Source: Petrocella sp. FN5
GTDB lineage: Bacteria; Bacillota; Clostridia; Lachnospirales; Vallitaleaceae
Length of the DNA: 48,885 nucleotides
Reading direction: 5' to 3'
NCBI RefSeq assembly: GCF_029210395.1
Contig: NZ_JARGDP010000018.1
Location: 1-48,885, forward strand
Below the pieces are notes generated by a model. The model was not told the origin of the DNA. It worked only from the letters and a program-made list of their open reading frames with translations, and did not search any database. The translations under genes and the position numbers were made by a program. Shown piece by piece: positions 1-9,920 of the stretch (positions are counted from its first letter, which is position 1; each line of letters begins with the position of its first letter).

Positions 1-1557
1 TATCAAGTTGTAATTATTGATGATGAAGCAGTCATTAGAAAAGGACTCATTGGATATATTAATTGGCAAGATCTTAATTGTAGAATTGTCGGTGATTTTG
101 ATAATGGTCTAGACGCGATAGAGTATCTAAAAACCTCATCTGTTGATATTGTAATATCGGACATCAAGATGCCAGGAGCAAATGGTATTGACGTCTCTAA
201 ATATATGTATGAACATCATCCTCATTCTAAAATAATTCTTTATACCGGTTATTCTGATTTTGAATATGCGAAATCAGCCATTAAGTACAATGTCTCTGAT
301 TTCATCATAAAGCCTTCAACCATCGAAAATATAATAAATACAATACATCAGACCATAAAGAAAATTGATGAGCAACGAATGAAAGAACATCATATTCAAT
401 CCTTAGAACTAAAACTAAGTGATGTTAAAAAGAAGGAAAAATTGAATGTAATTAAGGATTTTGTTGAAGGTGTAAAGATGGATTCTTCTACGCTTGAAGA
501 AACCCTAAAATCACATGATATATATGTAGATCAATTTTGCTTACTGCTTTATAAAATGTCTGGGCAAAAGACAATCAACCACCCTCAAATCATTCAATTC
601 ATAAGCTTATCTTTAAATGATTTGGATCAATATACATTTTTATTAAATGATTCAACTTATGGTTCGCTTGTCGCATTTGATAAACACATAGATTATGACC
701 CAGTAAAGCTGTTGGCAAATAAATGTCATGATATTAATAGTTTTGTAGATGAGTATATTAAAGAGAAAATATTCATTGGCATTAGTAATCTTCACACTAA
801 TCTAGAAGCAGCACCTATAGCTTTTATGGAAGCTCAAAGATGCTTGGATAACTCTTTTTATGGTAAAAATCATTTAACGATTTATTCTGAGTTTGATGAG
901 CCAAAAGAAAATCCTAGTTATGTAGAAATAAATCTCGAACATATTATGTACTGTATAAAAAAAGATAAATGTGATGAAGCAATCCAGCTCATAAAATCCA
1001 TGTTTACAACCATGAGTGATCATAAAGAGCCCATTGACTATATTAAATCTATGGGTATTGCCATCTATACCATTTGTATAAACGCCATACATAAGCATAA
1101 TTTGAAACTCAATGATGTTTTTGTTGATCAAGAGCCTTATAAGCAGATACTAAATGCTTCATGTATAGATGATCTCATTCAAGTTCTTTCTCATATGATC
1201 ACAACCATTACACAGTATTTATGTGAAGGTAATAACTATTATATCATTACACAAGTAAACGCTTATATAGAAAGTCATTATCAACATCCAATCAAGTTGA
1301 AAGATATTTCAGAACACGTTCATATTAATAGCTCCTATTTAAGTCGCTTATATAAAGATAAGACAGGTCAAACGATTACAGAAACCTTAAGAAATATTCG
1401 CATAGAAAAAGCCAAAGAATTGCTAAAAAACGATAACCTAAAAACCTATGCAATAGCGGTGCTTGTTGGTTTTGATGATCCTGCTTATTTCTCTTATGTA
1501 TTTAAACAACATACGGGGTATACACCCAGTCAATATAAAAATAACCCACAATCATGA
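1..1557 (+). CDS. YesN-type response regulator (REC + AraC HTH), 5' truncated
   Basis: The reading frame is open from base 1, so the gene starts upstream; 518 residues are visible. The N-terminus is a receiver domain: acidic pair near the start (IIDDE), phosphoacceptor Asp in VISDIKMPG (visible residue 54) and conserved Lys in FIIKPS (residue 104). A long middle linker region follows, and the last ~100 residues are an AraC-type double helix-turn-helix with the usual ending (YFSYVFKQHTGYTPSQYK). YesN proteins normally pair with a YesM-type sensor kinase and often control sugar-uptake ABC genes; the partner would lie outside the window. An ATG at 169 lies inside the receiver domain and is not the start. 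The family call is secure; the target is unknown. Confidence 0.93.
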   Translation, partial: YQVVIIDDEAVIRKGLIGYINWQDLNCRIVGDFDNGLDAIEYLKTSSVDIVISDIKMPGANGIDVSKYMYEHHPHSKIILYTGYSDFEYAKSAIKYNVSDFIIKPSTIENIINTIHQTIKKIDEQRMKEHHIQSLELKLSDVKKKEKLNVIKDFVEGVKMDSSTLEETLKSHDIYVDQFCLLLYKMSGQKTINHPQIIQFISLSLNDLDQYTFLLNDSTYGSLVAFDKHIDYDPVKLLANKCHDINSFVDEYIKEKIFIGISNLHTNLEAAPIAFMEAQRCLDNSFYGKNHLTIYSEFDEPKENPSYVEINLEHIMYCIKKDKCDEAIQLIKSMFTTMSDHKEPIDYIKSMGIAIYTICINAIHKHNLKLNDVFVDQEPYKQILNASCIDDLIQVLSHMITTITQYLCEGNNYYIITQVNAYIESHYQHPIKLKDISEHVHINSSYLSRLYKDKTGQTITETLRNIRIEKAKELLKNDNLKTYAIAVLVGFDDPAYFSYVFKQHTGYTPSQYKNNPQS

Positions 1558-1580
1558 TTATCCATAAAATTAAACAAGAA

Positions 1581-1612
1581 AAAAGCAAATGACATTCATG
1601 TCATTTGCTTTT
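1581..1612. terminator. Bidirectional rho-independent terminator
   Basis: A 14-bp perfect stem (1581-1594 with 1599-1612), loop TTCA, flanked by an A-run on the left and a T-run on the right. It sits between two convergent genes and can serve both. Confidence 0.9.
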
Positions 1613-1624
1613 TTTTGTTTATGA

Positions 1625-2059
1625 TTAGCCTTTAATTTGTCTAAGGAACCAAAGGTTCTTCTCAAAATCAGCTATATAATCTTCAAATATGCCAACCGCT
1701 GTAAAATCGCTTTCTTCATCGGCTAGGTTACGAATTTCAACTGCAAAATCACGCATCAGCTCAATATCACTTCCAACATAATCTAGTACTTCATTTGCCG
1801 TAAAATCCTTATAATCTAATTCTTCTATTGTTGCAACTTCAAGATAATCCTTAACTTTGACCAATGGCTTAAAACCTTTAATCTTAATATGTTCTGCTAC
1901 ATCATCGTAGGCTGCAAATGTCTTATCATACATTGCTTCCGTAAATTGATGTAAAGGCATAAATTGCATTCCAGTTACATTCCAGTGTAAATTATGAAGC
2001 TTAACATTCCAAACAGATAAATTCGCTAGGTACACATTCATTTTCTCAATATGTTTCAT
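1625..2059 (-). CDS. dps: Dps/ferritin-like DNA-protection protein
   Basis: 144 residues, normal for short Dps/miniferritins. It has the Dps ferroxidase signature near the N-terminus: His in LHNLHWNVTG, then PLHQF about 12 residues on, then Asp/Glu in AAYDDVAEH. These proteins form dodecamers that oxidise and store iron and protect DNA from peroxide. The start codon at 2059 follows a strong GGAGGAAAAA site. The gene is divergent from the HxlR regulator across about 100 bases. No clear PerR or Fur box was recognised in that gap, so the regulation is unknown. The family call is firm; DNA binding itself cannot be judged because there is no obvious Lys-rich tail. Confidence 0.92.
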   Translation of the reverse strand: MKHIEKMNVYLANLSVWNVKLHNLHWNVTGMQFMPLHQFTEAMYDKTFAAYDDVAEHIKIKGFKPLVKVKDYLEVATIEELDYKDFTANEVLDYVGSDIELMRDFAVEIRNLADEESDFTAVGIFEDYIADFEKNLWFLRQIKG

Positions 2060-2087
2060 TTTTTTCCTCCTTCAATTCATGATTAAC

Positions 2088-2117
2088 TTGCTATAGTCAT
2101 AGTATATCCTATATAAT
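2088..2117 (+). promoter_or_regulatory. Predicted sigma-A promoter for the HxlR gene
   Basis: TTGCTA (2088-2093), an 18-base spacer, then TATAAT (2112-2117), about 48 bases before the start codon of the regulator. Confidence 0.6.
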
Positions 2118-2164
2118 AAGAAACAAAAAGAAACAAATATGTTCTTAAATAGAAAGGAATTATA

Positions 2165-2473
2165 ATGACAACAACAAATCAAGGTTTTGAAATAATACAT
2201 GACATCATGAAACTAAGATGGGTGCCTGAAATACTCATGACCATATCCATGGGGTACTCCAATTACTCTGACATACTCAATCAGGTAGAGGGCTTAAGCC
2301 ATACTGAACTTAATCGAAAACTGTCATTGCTTTCTGAAAAAAAAGCCATCATCAAAGAAAGTGACCACGTAAGGTCCGGTTATATATTGACGGACTTCGG
2401 TTATGATTTAGAGCATATTTTTAAGCATTTTTTAGATATTGCAGAAAAATACGAGCCACTCCTGGCTGATTAA
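2165..2473 (+). CDS. HxlR-family winged-helix regulator
   Basis: 102 residues, a complete single-domain HxlR-type winged helix: an initial helix (DIMKLRWVPEILMTI), a recognition-helix region (LSHTELNRKLSLLSEKKAI) and a wing ending in YILTDFGYDLE, the usual xLTxxG pattern. It lacks the Cys near the N-terminus found in redox- or aldehyde-sensing HxlR proteins, so a redox role is not supported. An AGAAAGGAA site precedes the ATG. It is divergent from dps and convergent with the GH13 gene, only 28 bases away with no clear hairpin between them. The target is unknown; dps is one candidate by position only. Confidence 0.8.
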   Translation: MTTTNQGFEIIHDIMKLRWVPEILMTISMGYSNYSDILNQVEGLSHTELNRKLSLLSEKKAIIKESDHVRSGYILTDFGYDLEHIFKHFLDIAEKYEPLLAD

Positions 2474-2501
2474 CTCTAATCCTCGCCTAGTGTTGATGTT
2501 C

Positions 2502-4217
2502 TTAGCACCAATGATAACCATAAGGAGGCATAACTAACTTTTCTCCCTGCCAAACCATCTTATTACCTAATAAATCTTGTTTCATTCCATTCAGTTCTTT
2601 TATAGAAAAGACCTGCTCTTTTTGTGATAGGTTTTGTAATACCAAAATGGACTCATCTTCATAGGTTCTTCTATAAGCTAAAATCCCTTTATTAACCCCA
2701 CCTTTTTCATCTTGAACATCAATAAAAGTTCTATCCCCACGTCCAAAGGCTTTAAAGCGGTTTCTGGTTTCAATCATTGTCTTAACACCTTGATAGGTTT
2801 TATATGCTAAAGTCTCTGAATCTGCTAGTTTCGCTTCCACATCGGGCCAATCTATGGTGCCACGTCCAAGGTATCTCGTGTCTTTATAGCCGGTTTCTTT
2901 GTACATTTTATCATAATAAGCTGTATCGTTTCCTTTTGCAAATTCATCACCATAAAAAACAATGGGTGTGCCAAGCAATGTAAACATAATGGAATTAGCA
3001 AGTAGAATTCGGTCAAGATTTTGGTCCATCAGATCTGCTAATCTGGCTGAAATGCCTTCTCCTTGTCTGAAATCCCAACTAGGGTCTTTTGCATAATAAT
3101 CAAAAATGAACTTACGTTCTTCCGGGCTCACCATTTCAAGGGTCAATTCATCGTGGCATCTTAAAAACATAAACCATTGACTGTCCTTTGGAATATCCGG
3201 TGTAAAGCTGGGATGAAGGGCCATTTCTATGGCGTCTTTTTTCTCCTCAGCTATGGCCTTGTAAACTCTTGGCATAACTGGGAAATGGTAGGCACCGTTA
3301 CACTCATTATCATCCCCAAAATAATCAACAACATCTTGTGGTGGTTGACATGCTTCTGCAAGTAAGAGTGTTCCTGGTTTCAGGTAATCTAAAACAGCTC
3401 TAAAGAACTGAACCACTTTATGTGTTTTTGGAAGATTTTCGCATATGGTCCCTTCTTCCTTCCATATATATGGTACAGCATCCGCTCTAAAACCATCTAC
3501 ACCTTTGATTTGCCAGTTGACTAAGGCATTCGTCATTTTTAACAGTACTTGAGGATTTCTATAATTAAGATCCGGTTGTATTTCAAAAAAACGATGGAAA
3601 TAATACTCACCTGTAACAGGATCTAATTCCCAATTGCTCTCACACATACCCTTGAAAATTATCCTAGCCTCTTTGTATAATGATGTGTCTGTTGACCAAA
3701 TGAAATAGTCTCTCATAGGGGAATTTACTGATTTTCTGGCTTCTTTAAACCATTCATGTTCTATTGAACAGTGATTCATCGCAATGTCAAAAATAACTTT
3801 AATGCCCTTTTGATGCGCTTCATCAATAAAGTCTTTAAAAACAGTGTTCTTCTCTTCTGAAGTAGCATCATTTGGCAGACCAAGTAATGACGCTCGTATA
3901 CCTTCATAGTCCGATATATCAAAACCGGCGTCTTTCATAGGTGACTCCAAGATTGGTAACAACCATAGACAATTTGCGCCTAAGTCTTGAATATAATCTA
4001 GTTTTTCCTTTAGGCCATTCAAATCTGTATTAAATAAATCACCATAGGTAGAGTAGACCACTGCATCTTTGTACCAAGTCTTATTTGATGTATGATCTTG
4101 ATAAAAATGCTCTTTTTTTATTGCTTCTATTGATTTAAGAAACGGTTCGAGCATTTGATCCGCATTCTCATACAAATCACCATAAATTTCATGCCACACT
4201 TTAATAATATTTTCCAT
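2502..4217 (-). CDS. GH13 alpha-glucosidase / trehalose-synthase-like enzyme
   Basis: 571 residues from the ATG at 4217, chosen because AGGAGG lies 7 bases upstream; an in-frame ATG 36 bases further out has no such site. It is a GH13 (beta/alpha)8 barrel. Conserved regions are DIAMNH (residues 144-149), GFRADAVPY with nucleophile Asp246, LLAEACQPP with acid/base Glu288, and CHDELTLEMV with His355-Asp356. The last motif and the HFPVMPR segment resemble trehalose synthase (maltose alpha-glucosyltransferase, TreS) more than classical amylase. There is no signal peptide, so it is cytoplasmic. One oddity is Cys354 where the family usually has Asn (NHD). Substrate is uncertain: maltose/trehalose interconversion or an oligosaccharide glucosidase. 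Confidence 0.82.
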   Translation of the reverse strand: MENIIKVWHEIYGDLYENADQMLEPFLKSIEAIKKEHFYQDHTSNKTWYKDAVVYSTYGDLFNTDLNGLKEKLDYIQDLGANCLWLLPILESPMKDAGFDISDYEGIRASLLGLPNDATSEEKNTVFKDFIDEAHQKGIKVIFDIAMNHCSIEHEWFKEARKSVNSPMRDYFIWSTDTSLYKEARIIFKGMCESNWELDPVTGEYYFHRFFEIQPDLNYRNPQVLLKMTNALVNWQIKGVDGFRADAVPYIWKEEGTICENLPKTHKVVQFFRAVLDYLKPGTLLLAEACQPPQDVVDYFGDDNECNGAYHFPVMPRVYKAIAEEKKDAIEMALHPSFTPDIPKDSQWFMFLRCHDELTLEMVSPEERKFIFDYYAKDPSWDFRQGEGISARLADLMDQNLDRILLANSIMFTLLGTPIVFYGDEFAKGNDTAYYDKMYKETGYKDTRYLGRGTIDWPDVEAKLADSETLAYKTYQGVKTMIETRNRFKAFGRGDRTFIDVQDEKGGVNKGILAYRRTYEDESILVLQNLSQKEQVFSIKELNGMKQDLLGNKMVWQGEKLVMPPYGYHWC

Positions 4218-4409
4218 ACATAATCCTCCTAAAAAACAATTTCTCATCGTCATTTTTCAGCTTTCCTGTTTTAAGTACTGCTATTGAAGCAATGCTCTTT
4301 CATAACATTGTACCTTAAAAAATAACCAATAACCTATAAAATAATGTCCATTCTTATGAAATGAAGACATTAAATATTATTTTCATATTTACTTATTCTC
4401 ACTATGCTT

Positions 4410-4415
4410 TATAAT
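4410..4415 (+). promoter_or_regulatory. Possible -10 box of the GAF-GGDEF gene
   Basis: A perfect TATAAT 45 bases before the start codon. The -35 region is poor (TTTACT, 16-base spacer), so this is tentative. Confidence 0.4.
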
Positions 4416-4460
4416 GATTATAGGTGCTAAATCATAAGCTCTTAGATAAGGTCTAATCAT

Positions 4461-5690
4461 ATGAAAGAAAATATAGATTTCAAAAAAATGGAATGGCTAA
4501 AATTAATAACTATAGCAATCATTGTGACGGTTCCACCAAGTTTACTGCCCTCACCCTATGATTGGATTATGGCTTTCTTTTTAATCCTTATTATTCTGTT
4601 TAGATTTGCCCACTTCAATAAGCGAGAAGACTTATTAGCCAAGCAAAAACTACAGGAGCTTAGTACAAGCTCAAATGACCAGGTTCGTATGCTCCGTTCT
4701 CAAAGAATTATGTTGGAGCTAAGCAATACCATGATTCAAGTTAGTGGACTAAAAGAACTAATGTCTATTATTCTAAATAAAGCCATCGAGGTTATTCCAA
4801 AAGCCAAATTCGGTTCTATTCTGGTTATGAATTGTGAGGGTAGCTTAGAATTTCAAGCCATTGTCGGTTTCGATGATGATCTATACAACATCACCCTTGA
4901 CCCTAAAGAATCCTACCAGTGGCAAGCCACCGGTGGTCATTTTAGTGGTCCAGTTATCATTGAAGATTTACTAAAATATTCAAAGGATTTTATTAATGAA
5001 GACACTTATAACTCAATGAAAGATATTGATGCTCTAAGTCTTAAAAGCTCTCTGAGTGCGCCTATTCTCATTGACGGACAATTCTACGGTTCCATTAATA
5101 TTGATAGTGAAGAAAATAATATGTTTGATGAACAAGATGTTACACTTATGGCTTATTTTGCAAATCAAGCCACCATCGCTATCACCAACCACCAGCTCTA
5201 CGAAAAACTTCTTCACTTATCAAAATATGATGGCTTAACTAAAGTACTCAACCGACCTTACTTCGAAGAACTTTTCGAAAATAATCTTGCCAGAAGTAAG
5301 CGTAATGGTGAAAAAGTCACTTTAGTTGTTATTGATCTAAATAATTTCAAACATATTAATGATCAGTACGGCCATTCCGTTGGAGACCATGTTTTAACGA
5401 CCTTTGCGAAGCGATTAAGTCATTTAATACGAGAAACAGATTTGTTGGCGCGGTACGGAGGCGATGAGTTTATTATTGTTTTTTTCAACAGTGACTATAA
5501 TCAAACCATGGTCAAGCTAAAAAATATTCACCAAAAGGTTACCGATGAGTTAATTGACCTAGCACCTCTTGATAAAAAAATATACTGTTCATTTAGCTAT
5601 GGTCTTGGGGAATTTCCAAAAGATGGTGATAGTTTAAAAACGCTATTTTATATTGCTGACCATAGAATGTATGATATGAAACCCAAATAA
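4461..5690 (+). CDS. Diguanylate cyclase: membrane anchor + GAF + GGDEF
   Basis: 409 residues. Two hydrophobic segments near residues 14-50 suggest an N-terminal membrane hairpin. A short coiled linker leads to a GAF-type sensor (about 80-240), then a GGDEF domain (about 250-405). The catalytic motif GGDEF is intact at 333-337. An RxxD inhibitory site (RETD) lies exactly five residues before it, so feedback inhibition by c-di-GMP is expected. It should make c-di-GMP from two GTP. The ribosome site is weak (AAGG). It stands alone on the + strand, followed by the chemoreceptor gene with its own ribosome site. The GAF ligand is unknown. Confidence 0.92.
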   Translation: MKENIDFKKMEWLKLITIAIIVTVPPSLLPSPYDWIMAFFLILIILFRFAHFNKREDLLAKQKLQELSTSSNDQVRMLRSQRIMLELSNTMIQVSGLKELMSIILNKAIEVIPKAKFGSILVMNCEGSLEFQAIVGFDDDLYNITLDPKESYQWQATGGHFSGPVIIEDLLKYSKDFINEDTYNSMKDIDALSLKSSLSAPILIDGQFYGSINIDSEENNMFDEQDVTLMAYFANQATIAITNHQLYEKLLHLSKYDGLTKVLNRPYFEELFENNLARSKRNGEKVTLVVIDLNNFKHINDQYGHSVGDHVLTTFAKRLSHLIRETDLLARYGGDEFIIVFFNSDYNQTMVKLKNIHQKVTDELIDLAPLDKKIYCSFSYGLGEFPKDGDSLKTLFYIADHRMYDMKPK

Positions 5691-5780
5691 CAAAGATTGG
5701 GTTATTATTTATTAATAAGATAGCATGTTAGTATAATAAATGTTAGAATATAGTTAATTCATTTTATAGGGGGAATAATT

Positions 5781-7157
5781 GTGTTCAAATCAAAGCCTAA
5801 AAACAATGTCACAAAACAAGAACAACAAGATATTTATGTATTGGTAGAAGAACTAGAAGCCATCAAATCCGGTCAACAAAAAAAAATATCTCATTCGTAT
5901 AAGGATATAGATCATAACTTACTAGATCGATTAAATATGGTCGCTTGCTCTAATTGTCCAAGTCATAATACTTTCATCAGGCAAGTAAATCAACTCCTTC
6001 AAACTTTAATGAAGATGGACTTTGTTCGCTCAATGATTCATGAGGCGGACGAACAGGCTAATATGGTGGAAACCATAGCCGCAACCAGTGAAGAAATGGC
6101 TGCGAACATTGAGGATATTGCTTCCTTTGTTCGAAACGCTCTTGTATCTGCTCATGATTCCAATTCTAAATCTGTCCATAGTAAAGAATTAATGGATATC
6201 AGTATGTTAGCTATAGAAGATAGTTTTAAAGAAACTGAAGTTGCCAAAGAACAAATCATTCGCGTGAACGAACAAACAGAAAAAATTGATGAAATGGTAA
6301 ATATTATCATGTCTGTAGCCGCTCAAACAAACTTGCTTGCTCTTAATGCTTCTATTGAAGCAGCAAGAGCCGGAAATAGTGGTAAAGGATTTGCAGTGGT
6401 TGCAAACGAAATCAAAAAGTTAGCTGATCATACTAAAGAGTCTGTCAGCTTTATTCAAGAAAGCGTCAATAGTCTTAGGACACAAATTCAAGGTTCAACC
6501 AGTGCCATCGAAAAAGCCAGTAAATCCTTTTTAAAAGGTAAGGAAACCTTAACACAAGTACTGAATGCCATTGAAGAGGTGGAAGATTCCTCCAAAAAAA
6601 TCGAGTCAAACATGGAACAAATTAACATGAATATTGAACAACAAACTGCTTCTTCTGAAGAAGTATCCTCATCTATTCAGGTCATAAATGAAAAAACCAA
6701 ATCACTTCACGAAGATAGTATTCGAACTGGACAAGGCTTCTTCACCGTATCTCTTGAAATCGATGATCTTAGAAAAAACATTATCCAAAAAGCCACAAAC
6801 ATCGATATGTACGATTCCTTAGACCTTGTTATTACGGACAGTTTGAATTGGAGATGGTGTGTTTATAACATGATTCTTGGTAATGCGCAGGTTGATATCT
6901 CTCTCGTTTCAAATGCTGATAATAGTCGTTTAGGTCGATGGATTACCAATTTTGGTTCAAAAGAACCTGCACTTAAAAACCATATACGTATCCTTGATAA
7001 ACCTAGGTACAAAATGCATGAGTTAGCACAAAAGGCACTTGAAGCTTATAACCTCGGTGATAAAAAATCCGCTGAAGACTATCTGGTGCAAGTTGATCGA
7101 CTCGCTCTTGAAATCGATAATACCCTTAGAGAAATGCAATCCAAATATAGAAAATAA
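5781..7157 (+). CDS. Soluble methyl-accepting chemotaxis protein with degenerate CZB domain
   Basis: 458 residues starting at GTG; AGGGGG lies 7 bases upstream and no ATG fits better. There is no transmembrane segment, so it is cytoplasmic. A short N-terminal region with CSNCPS (about 55-60) is followed by the chemoreceptor signalling domain, whose hairpin tip is unmistakable ([19 protein letters not shown], then [13 protein letters not shown]). The C-terminal ~105 residues align with the chemoreceptor zinc-binding (CZB) domain (RLGRW, then PRYKMHEL). The expected zinc Cys is Ser382, the His before MH is Arg409, and the first His is absent; only His413 remains. It probably senses something other than zinc, or only scaffolds. 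It converges on clpB with no clear terminator in the 28-base gap. Confidence 0.93.
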   Translation: MFKSKPKNNVTKQEQQDIYVLVEELEAIKSGQQKKISHSYKDIDHNLLDRLNMVACSNCPSHNTFIRQVNQLLQTLMKMDFVRSMIHEADEQANMVETIAATSEEMAANIEDIASFVRNALVSAHDSNSKSVHSKELMDISMLAIEDSFKETEVAKEQIIRVNEQTEKIDEMVNIIMSVAAQTNLLALNASIEAARAGNSGKGFAVVANEIKKLADHTKESVSFIQESVNSLRTQIQGSTSAIEKASKSFLKGKETLTQVLNAIEEVEDSSKKIESNMEQINMNIEQQTASSEEVSSSIQVINEKTKSLHEDSIRTGQGFFTVSLEIDDLRKNIIQKATNIDMYDSLDLVITDSLNWRWCVYNMILGNAQVDISLVSNADNSRLGRWITNFGSKEPALKNHIRILDKPRYKMHELAQKALEAYNLGDKKSAEDYLVQVDRLALEIDNTLREMQSKYRK

Positions 7158-7185
7158 CTTGAATGCGTATTAAACAAATACAAGC

Positions 7186-9774
7186 CTAACCTGTCAAAAA
7201 AATGTAATCACCATCTACATAGTCAATACGTATGTCTGTTCCGTCCAGAATGGACCCATCTAATAATTTTTTACCTAGTTTTGTTTCTATTTGTTTTTGT
7301 ATAAAACGTTTTACCGGTCTAGCACCAAACTGAGGGCTATATGCTTCATGGGTTGTTTGCTGTATAGCCCGTTCACTCATGCTGATCTTAATGTGTCGCT
7401 CATCCAGTCTTTTTTGTAAATCCTTTAATATCAAATTAATTATGCCCGCTATCTGATCGTAATGTAATGGCGTAAAAAGAACAATTTCATCTAAACGGTT
7501 TAATAGCTCCGGCTTAAAATATTGATGCATCAATGCCAATACCTCTTGTCTTGCCGTCTCATTAATGTCACCTTTATGATCGATACCCTCCAAAAGAACT
7601 TGGCTACCGATATTGGATGTCATAATAATAACTGTGTTTTTAAAATCAACAGTCCGACCTTGGCTATCTGTTAATCTACCATCATCTAGTAATTGAAGCA
7701 ACACATTAAAAACTTCAGAATGGGCTTTTTCAATTTCATCAAACAGTATGACGGAGTATGGATTCCTTCTCACCGTTTCCGTCAGTTGACCACCTTCTTC
7801 ATAACCAACATAACCTGGCGGCGCACCGATCAACCTAGCTACTGCGTGGCGCTCCATATATTCACTCATATCAATCCTAACCATATTGGATTCACTGTCA
7901 AACAACGCCTCCGCCAACGCTTTAGCAAGTTCTGTCTTACCTACACCTGTTGGACCCAAAAATACAAATGAACCAATTGGTTTGTTCGGATCTTTAAGAC
8001 CCGCTCTTGCTCGAAGTATTGCATCACTAACGGCGCTAACAGCTTCTTCTTGACCAATGACCCTTTCGTGAAGCTTGCTTTCCAAGTATAATAATTTTTC
8101 TTTTTCAGACTCATTTAATTTGCTTAAAGGTATGCCTGTCCATTTTGAAACAATCTCACTGATTTCATCTTCCGTCACCGCTTCTTTTAACATTTTCGAA
8201 GTTGTTACAGCATCTTTATTTTGTTCCTGAACTAGTCTTTTTTCTAATTCCGGTAAGCGGCCATACTTTAGTTCAGCCAGTTTGCTTAAGTCATACACAC
8301 GCTCTGCTTCTTCAATATCTCGCCTAATATCTTCGATGGCTTGCTTGATTTCTTTTTCTTTGATCAGCTCAGACTTTTCAAGCTCCCACTGTGCTTTCAT
8401 AGCTTGGGATTTTTCCTTTAGTACTGCAATTTCATTTTCTAAAATCGTTAGTCTCTCTCTTGTGCCTTTATCCTTTTCTTTAATAAGCGCCTGTTTTTCT
8501 ATTTCTAACTGCATCTGCTTTCTTAATATCTCATCTAACTCACCAGGCATCGTATCAATTTCAGTTCTAATCATTGAAGCTGCTTCATCCATAAGGTCAA
8601 TTGCTTTATCTGGAAGAAAACGATCCGTTATATATCTATGGGATAGAGTGGCACAAGCAACCAATGCTTGATCTGTTATATGTACACCATGGTGAATCTC
8701 GAACCGTTCCTTCAAACCTCGTAAAATAGAAATCGTATCTTCAACTGTAGGTTGGTTGATAACAATCGGTTGAAATCTTCTCTCAAGTGCAGCATCTTTT
8801 TCAATGTACTTACGGTATTCGTCCAGTGTCGTTGCACCAATACATCGTAGCTCACCTCTTGCCAGCATCGGCTTCAGAAGATTGCCTGCATCCATAGCCC
8901 CTTCTGTTTTACCTGCACCCACGATGTTGTGAATCTCATCAATAAAAAGGATGATTCCCCCATTAGATTTACTGATTTCATTTAGTACCCCTTTGAGTCT
9001 TTCTTCAAATTCACCACGATATTTAGCTCCGGCAATCAATGCACCCATGTCTAAGGCATAAACTTTTTTATTTTTCAAGTCTTCCGGAACATCGTTATTA
9101 AGAATTCTTTGAGCCAACCCTTCAACAACCGCTGTCTTTCCCACGCCTGGTTCTCCAATTAAAACAGGATTATTCTTTGTCCTTCTGGATAAAATTCTAA
9201 TCAATCTTCGAACTTCACTGTCTCTACCAATAACCGGATCCAATTTTCCTGCTCTGGCCAATACGACTAAATCACGTCCATATTTTTCCAGTACATTATA
9301 ACTCGATTCCGGGTTCTGATTGGTAACTCTCTGATCCAACCGAAGTACTTTAAGAGACTTTAAAAAGCCTTCTAAGTCAATGCTATATTTCTCAAACAGT
9401 TTTGATGATGGGGTGCTCTTCTCCTTAAGTAAGGCAATATAAATGTGTTCAACACTAATATAATCATCCATAAAAGCTTTTGCTTCATCTTCCGCTACAA
9501 GAAGGAGTTGGTTCATTCGTCTGGACCCATAAATCTGAATACCTTCACCGGATACCTTAGGGATTTGTTCAATAATTTGCTCTAGGTCACGAGCATAAGC
9601 CTTAATGTTTACATTCATATGTGCAAGAACCTTCAATACTAATCCATCCTCTACTGCAATAAGTCCGTAGTGAAGATGCTCGCCTTCAATATATTGATTA
9701 TTAAGCTTAATGGCCATTTTTTGTGCCCACTCAAGGCTTTCAGAAGATTTTTGTGTAAATTTATCCATGTTCAT
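7186..9774 (-). CDS. clpB: ClpB disaggregase (Hsp100 ATPase)
   Basis: 862 residues, the normal ClpB length. Order: Clp N-domain repeats (1-145), first AAA+ with Walker [14 protein letters not shown] and Walker [10 protein letters not shown], the coiled-coil middle domain (about 405-525, Glu/Lys-rich, diagnostic of ClpB over ClpC), second AAA+ with [13 protein letters not shown] and [11 protein letters not shown], and the C-terminal small domain. It works with DnaK to rescue aggregated proteins after heat stress. The start at 9774 follows AAGGAGG. It is transcribed alone from a sigma-A promoter with a CIRCE operator, so HrcA control is expected. Confidence 0.97.
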   Translation of the reverse strand: MNMDKFTQKSSESLEWAQKMAIKLNNQYIEGEHLHYGLIAVEDGLVLKVLAHMNVNIKAYARDLEQIIEQIPKVSGEGIQIYGSRRMNQLLLVAEDEAKAFMDDYISVEHIYIALLKEKSTPSSKLFEKYSIDLEGFLKSLKVLRLDQRVTNQNPESSYNVLEKYGRDLVVLARAGKLDPVIGRDSEVRRLIRILSRRTKNNPVLIGEPGVGKTAVVEGLAQRILNNDVPEDLKNKKVYALDMGALIAGAKYRGEFEERLKGVLNEISKSNGGIILFIDEIHNIVGAGKTEGAMDAGNLLKPMLARGELRCIGATTLDEYRKYIEKDAALERRFQPIVINQPTVEDTISILRGLKERFEIHHGVHITDQALVACATLSHRYITDRFLPDKAIDLMDEAASMIRTEIDTMPGELDEILRKQMQLEIEKQALIKEKDKGTRERLTILENEIAVLKEKSQAMKAQWELEKSELIKEKEIKQAIEDIRRDIEEAERVYDLSKLAELKYGRLPELEKRLVQEQNKDAVTTSKMLKEAVTEDEISEIVSKWTGIPLSKLNESEKEKLLYLESKLHERVIGQEEAVSAVSDAILRARAGLKDPNKPIGSFVFLGPTGVGKTELAKALAEALFDSESNMVRIDMSEYMERHAVARLIGAPPGYVGYEEGGQLTETVRRNPYSVILFDEIEKAHSEVFNVLLQLLDDGRLTDSQGRTVDFKNTVIIMTSNIGSQVLLEGIDHKGDINETARQEVLALMHQYFKPELLNRLDEIVLFTPLHYDQIAGIINLILKDLQKRLDERHIKISMSERAIQQTTHEAYSPQFGARPVKRFIQKQIETKLGKKLLDGSILDGTDIRIDYVDGDYIFLTG

Positions 9775-9817
9775 GTTGACGCCTCCTTTCTTTAACCCAA
9801 TGGATTTGATGACATTG

Positions 9818-9844
9818 TTAGCACTCTCTATTGATGAGTGCTAA
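9818..9844 (-). promoter_or_regulatory. CIRCE operator (HrcA site)
   Basis: Perfect consensus inverted repeat TTAGCACTC, 9 bases, GAGTGCTAA, placed at the predicted transcription start of clpB. HrcA binding here represses heat-shock genes at normal temperature. Confidence 0.97.
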
Positions 9845-9854
9845 TTCTAGCTTT

Positions 9855-9883
9855 ATTATAAGTCTAATATGGTATTTTGTCAA
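9855..9883 (-). promoter_or_regulatory. Sigma-A promoter of clpB
   Basis: Reads on the - strand as perfect TTGACA (9878-9883), 17-base spacer, perfect TATAAT (9855-9860). CIRCE begins about 10 bases downstream. Confidence 0.93.
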
Positions 9884-9889
9884 TAATAA

Positions 9890-9916
9890 AAAAAGACTGA
9901 GAGGGTCAGTCTTTTT
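9890..9916 (-). terminator. Terminator of the OFA transporter gene
   Basis: 11-bp stem (9890-9900 with 9906-9916), loop GAGGG, and a T-rich tail on the - strand. It lies 5 bases after the transporter stop codon and 6 bases before the clpB -35 box. Confidence 0.85.
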
Positions 9917-9920
9917 CTTA

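Noticed and set aside
2060-2164. PerR or Fur box between dps and the HxlR gene.
   Set aside because: No convincing TTATAAT-N-ATTATAA type dyad is present; the AT-rich matches are explained by promoter boxes.
8282-8671. 129-codon + strand reading frame.
   Set aside because: It lies wholly antisense to the ClpB middle domain; its Ser/Ile/Phe-rich composition reflects the Glu/Lys-rich coiled coil on the other strand.
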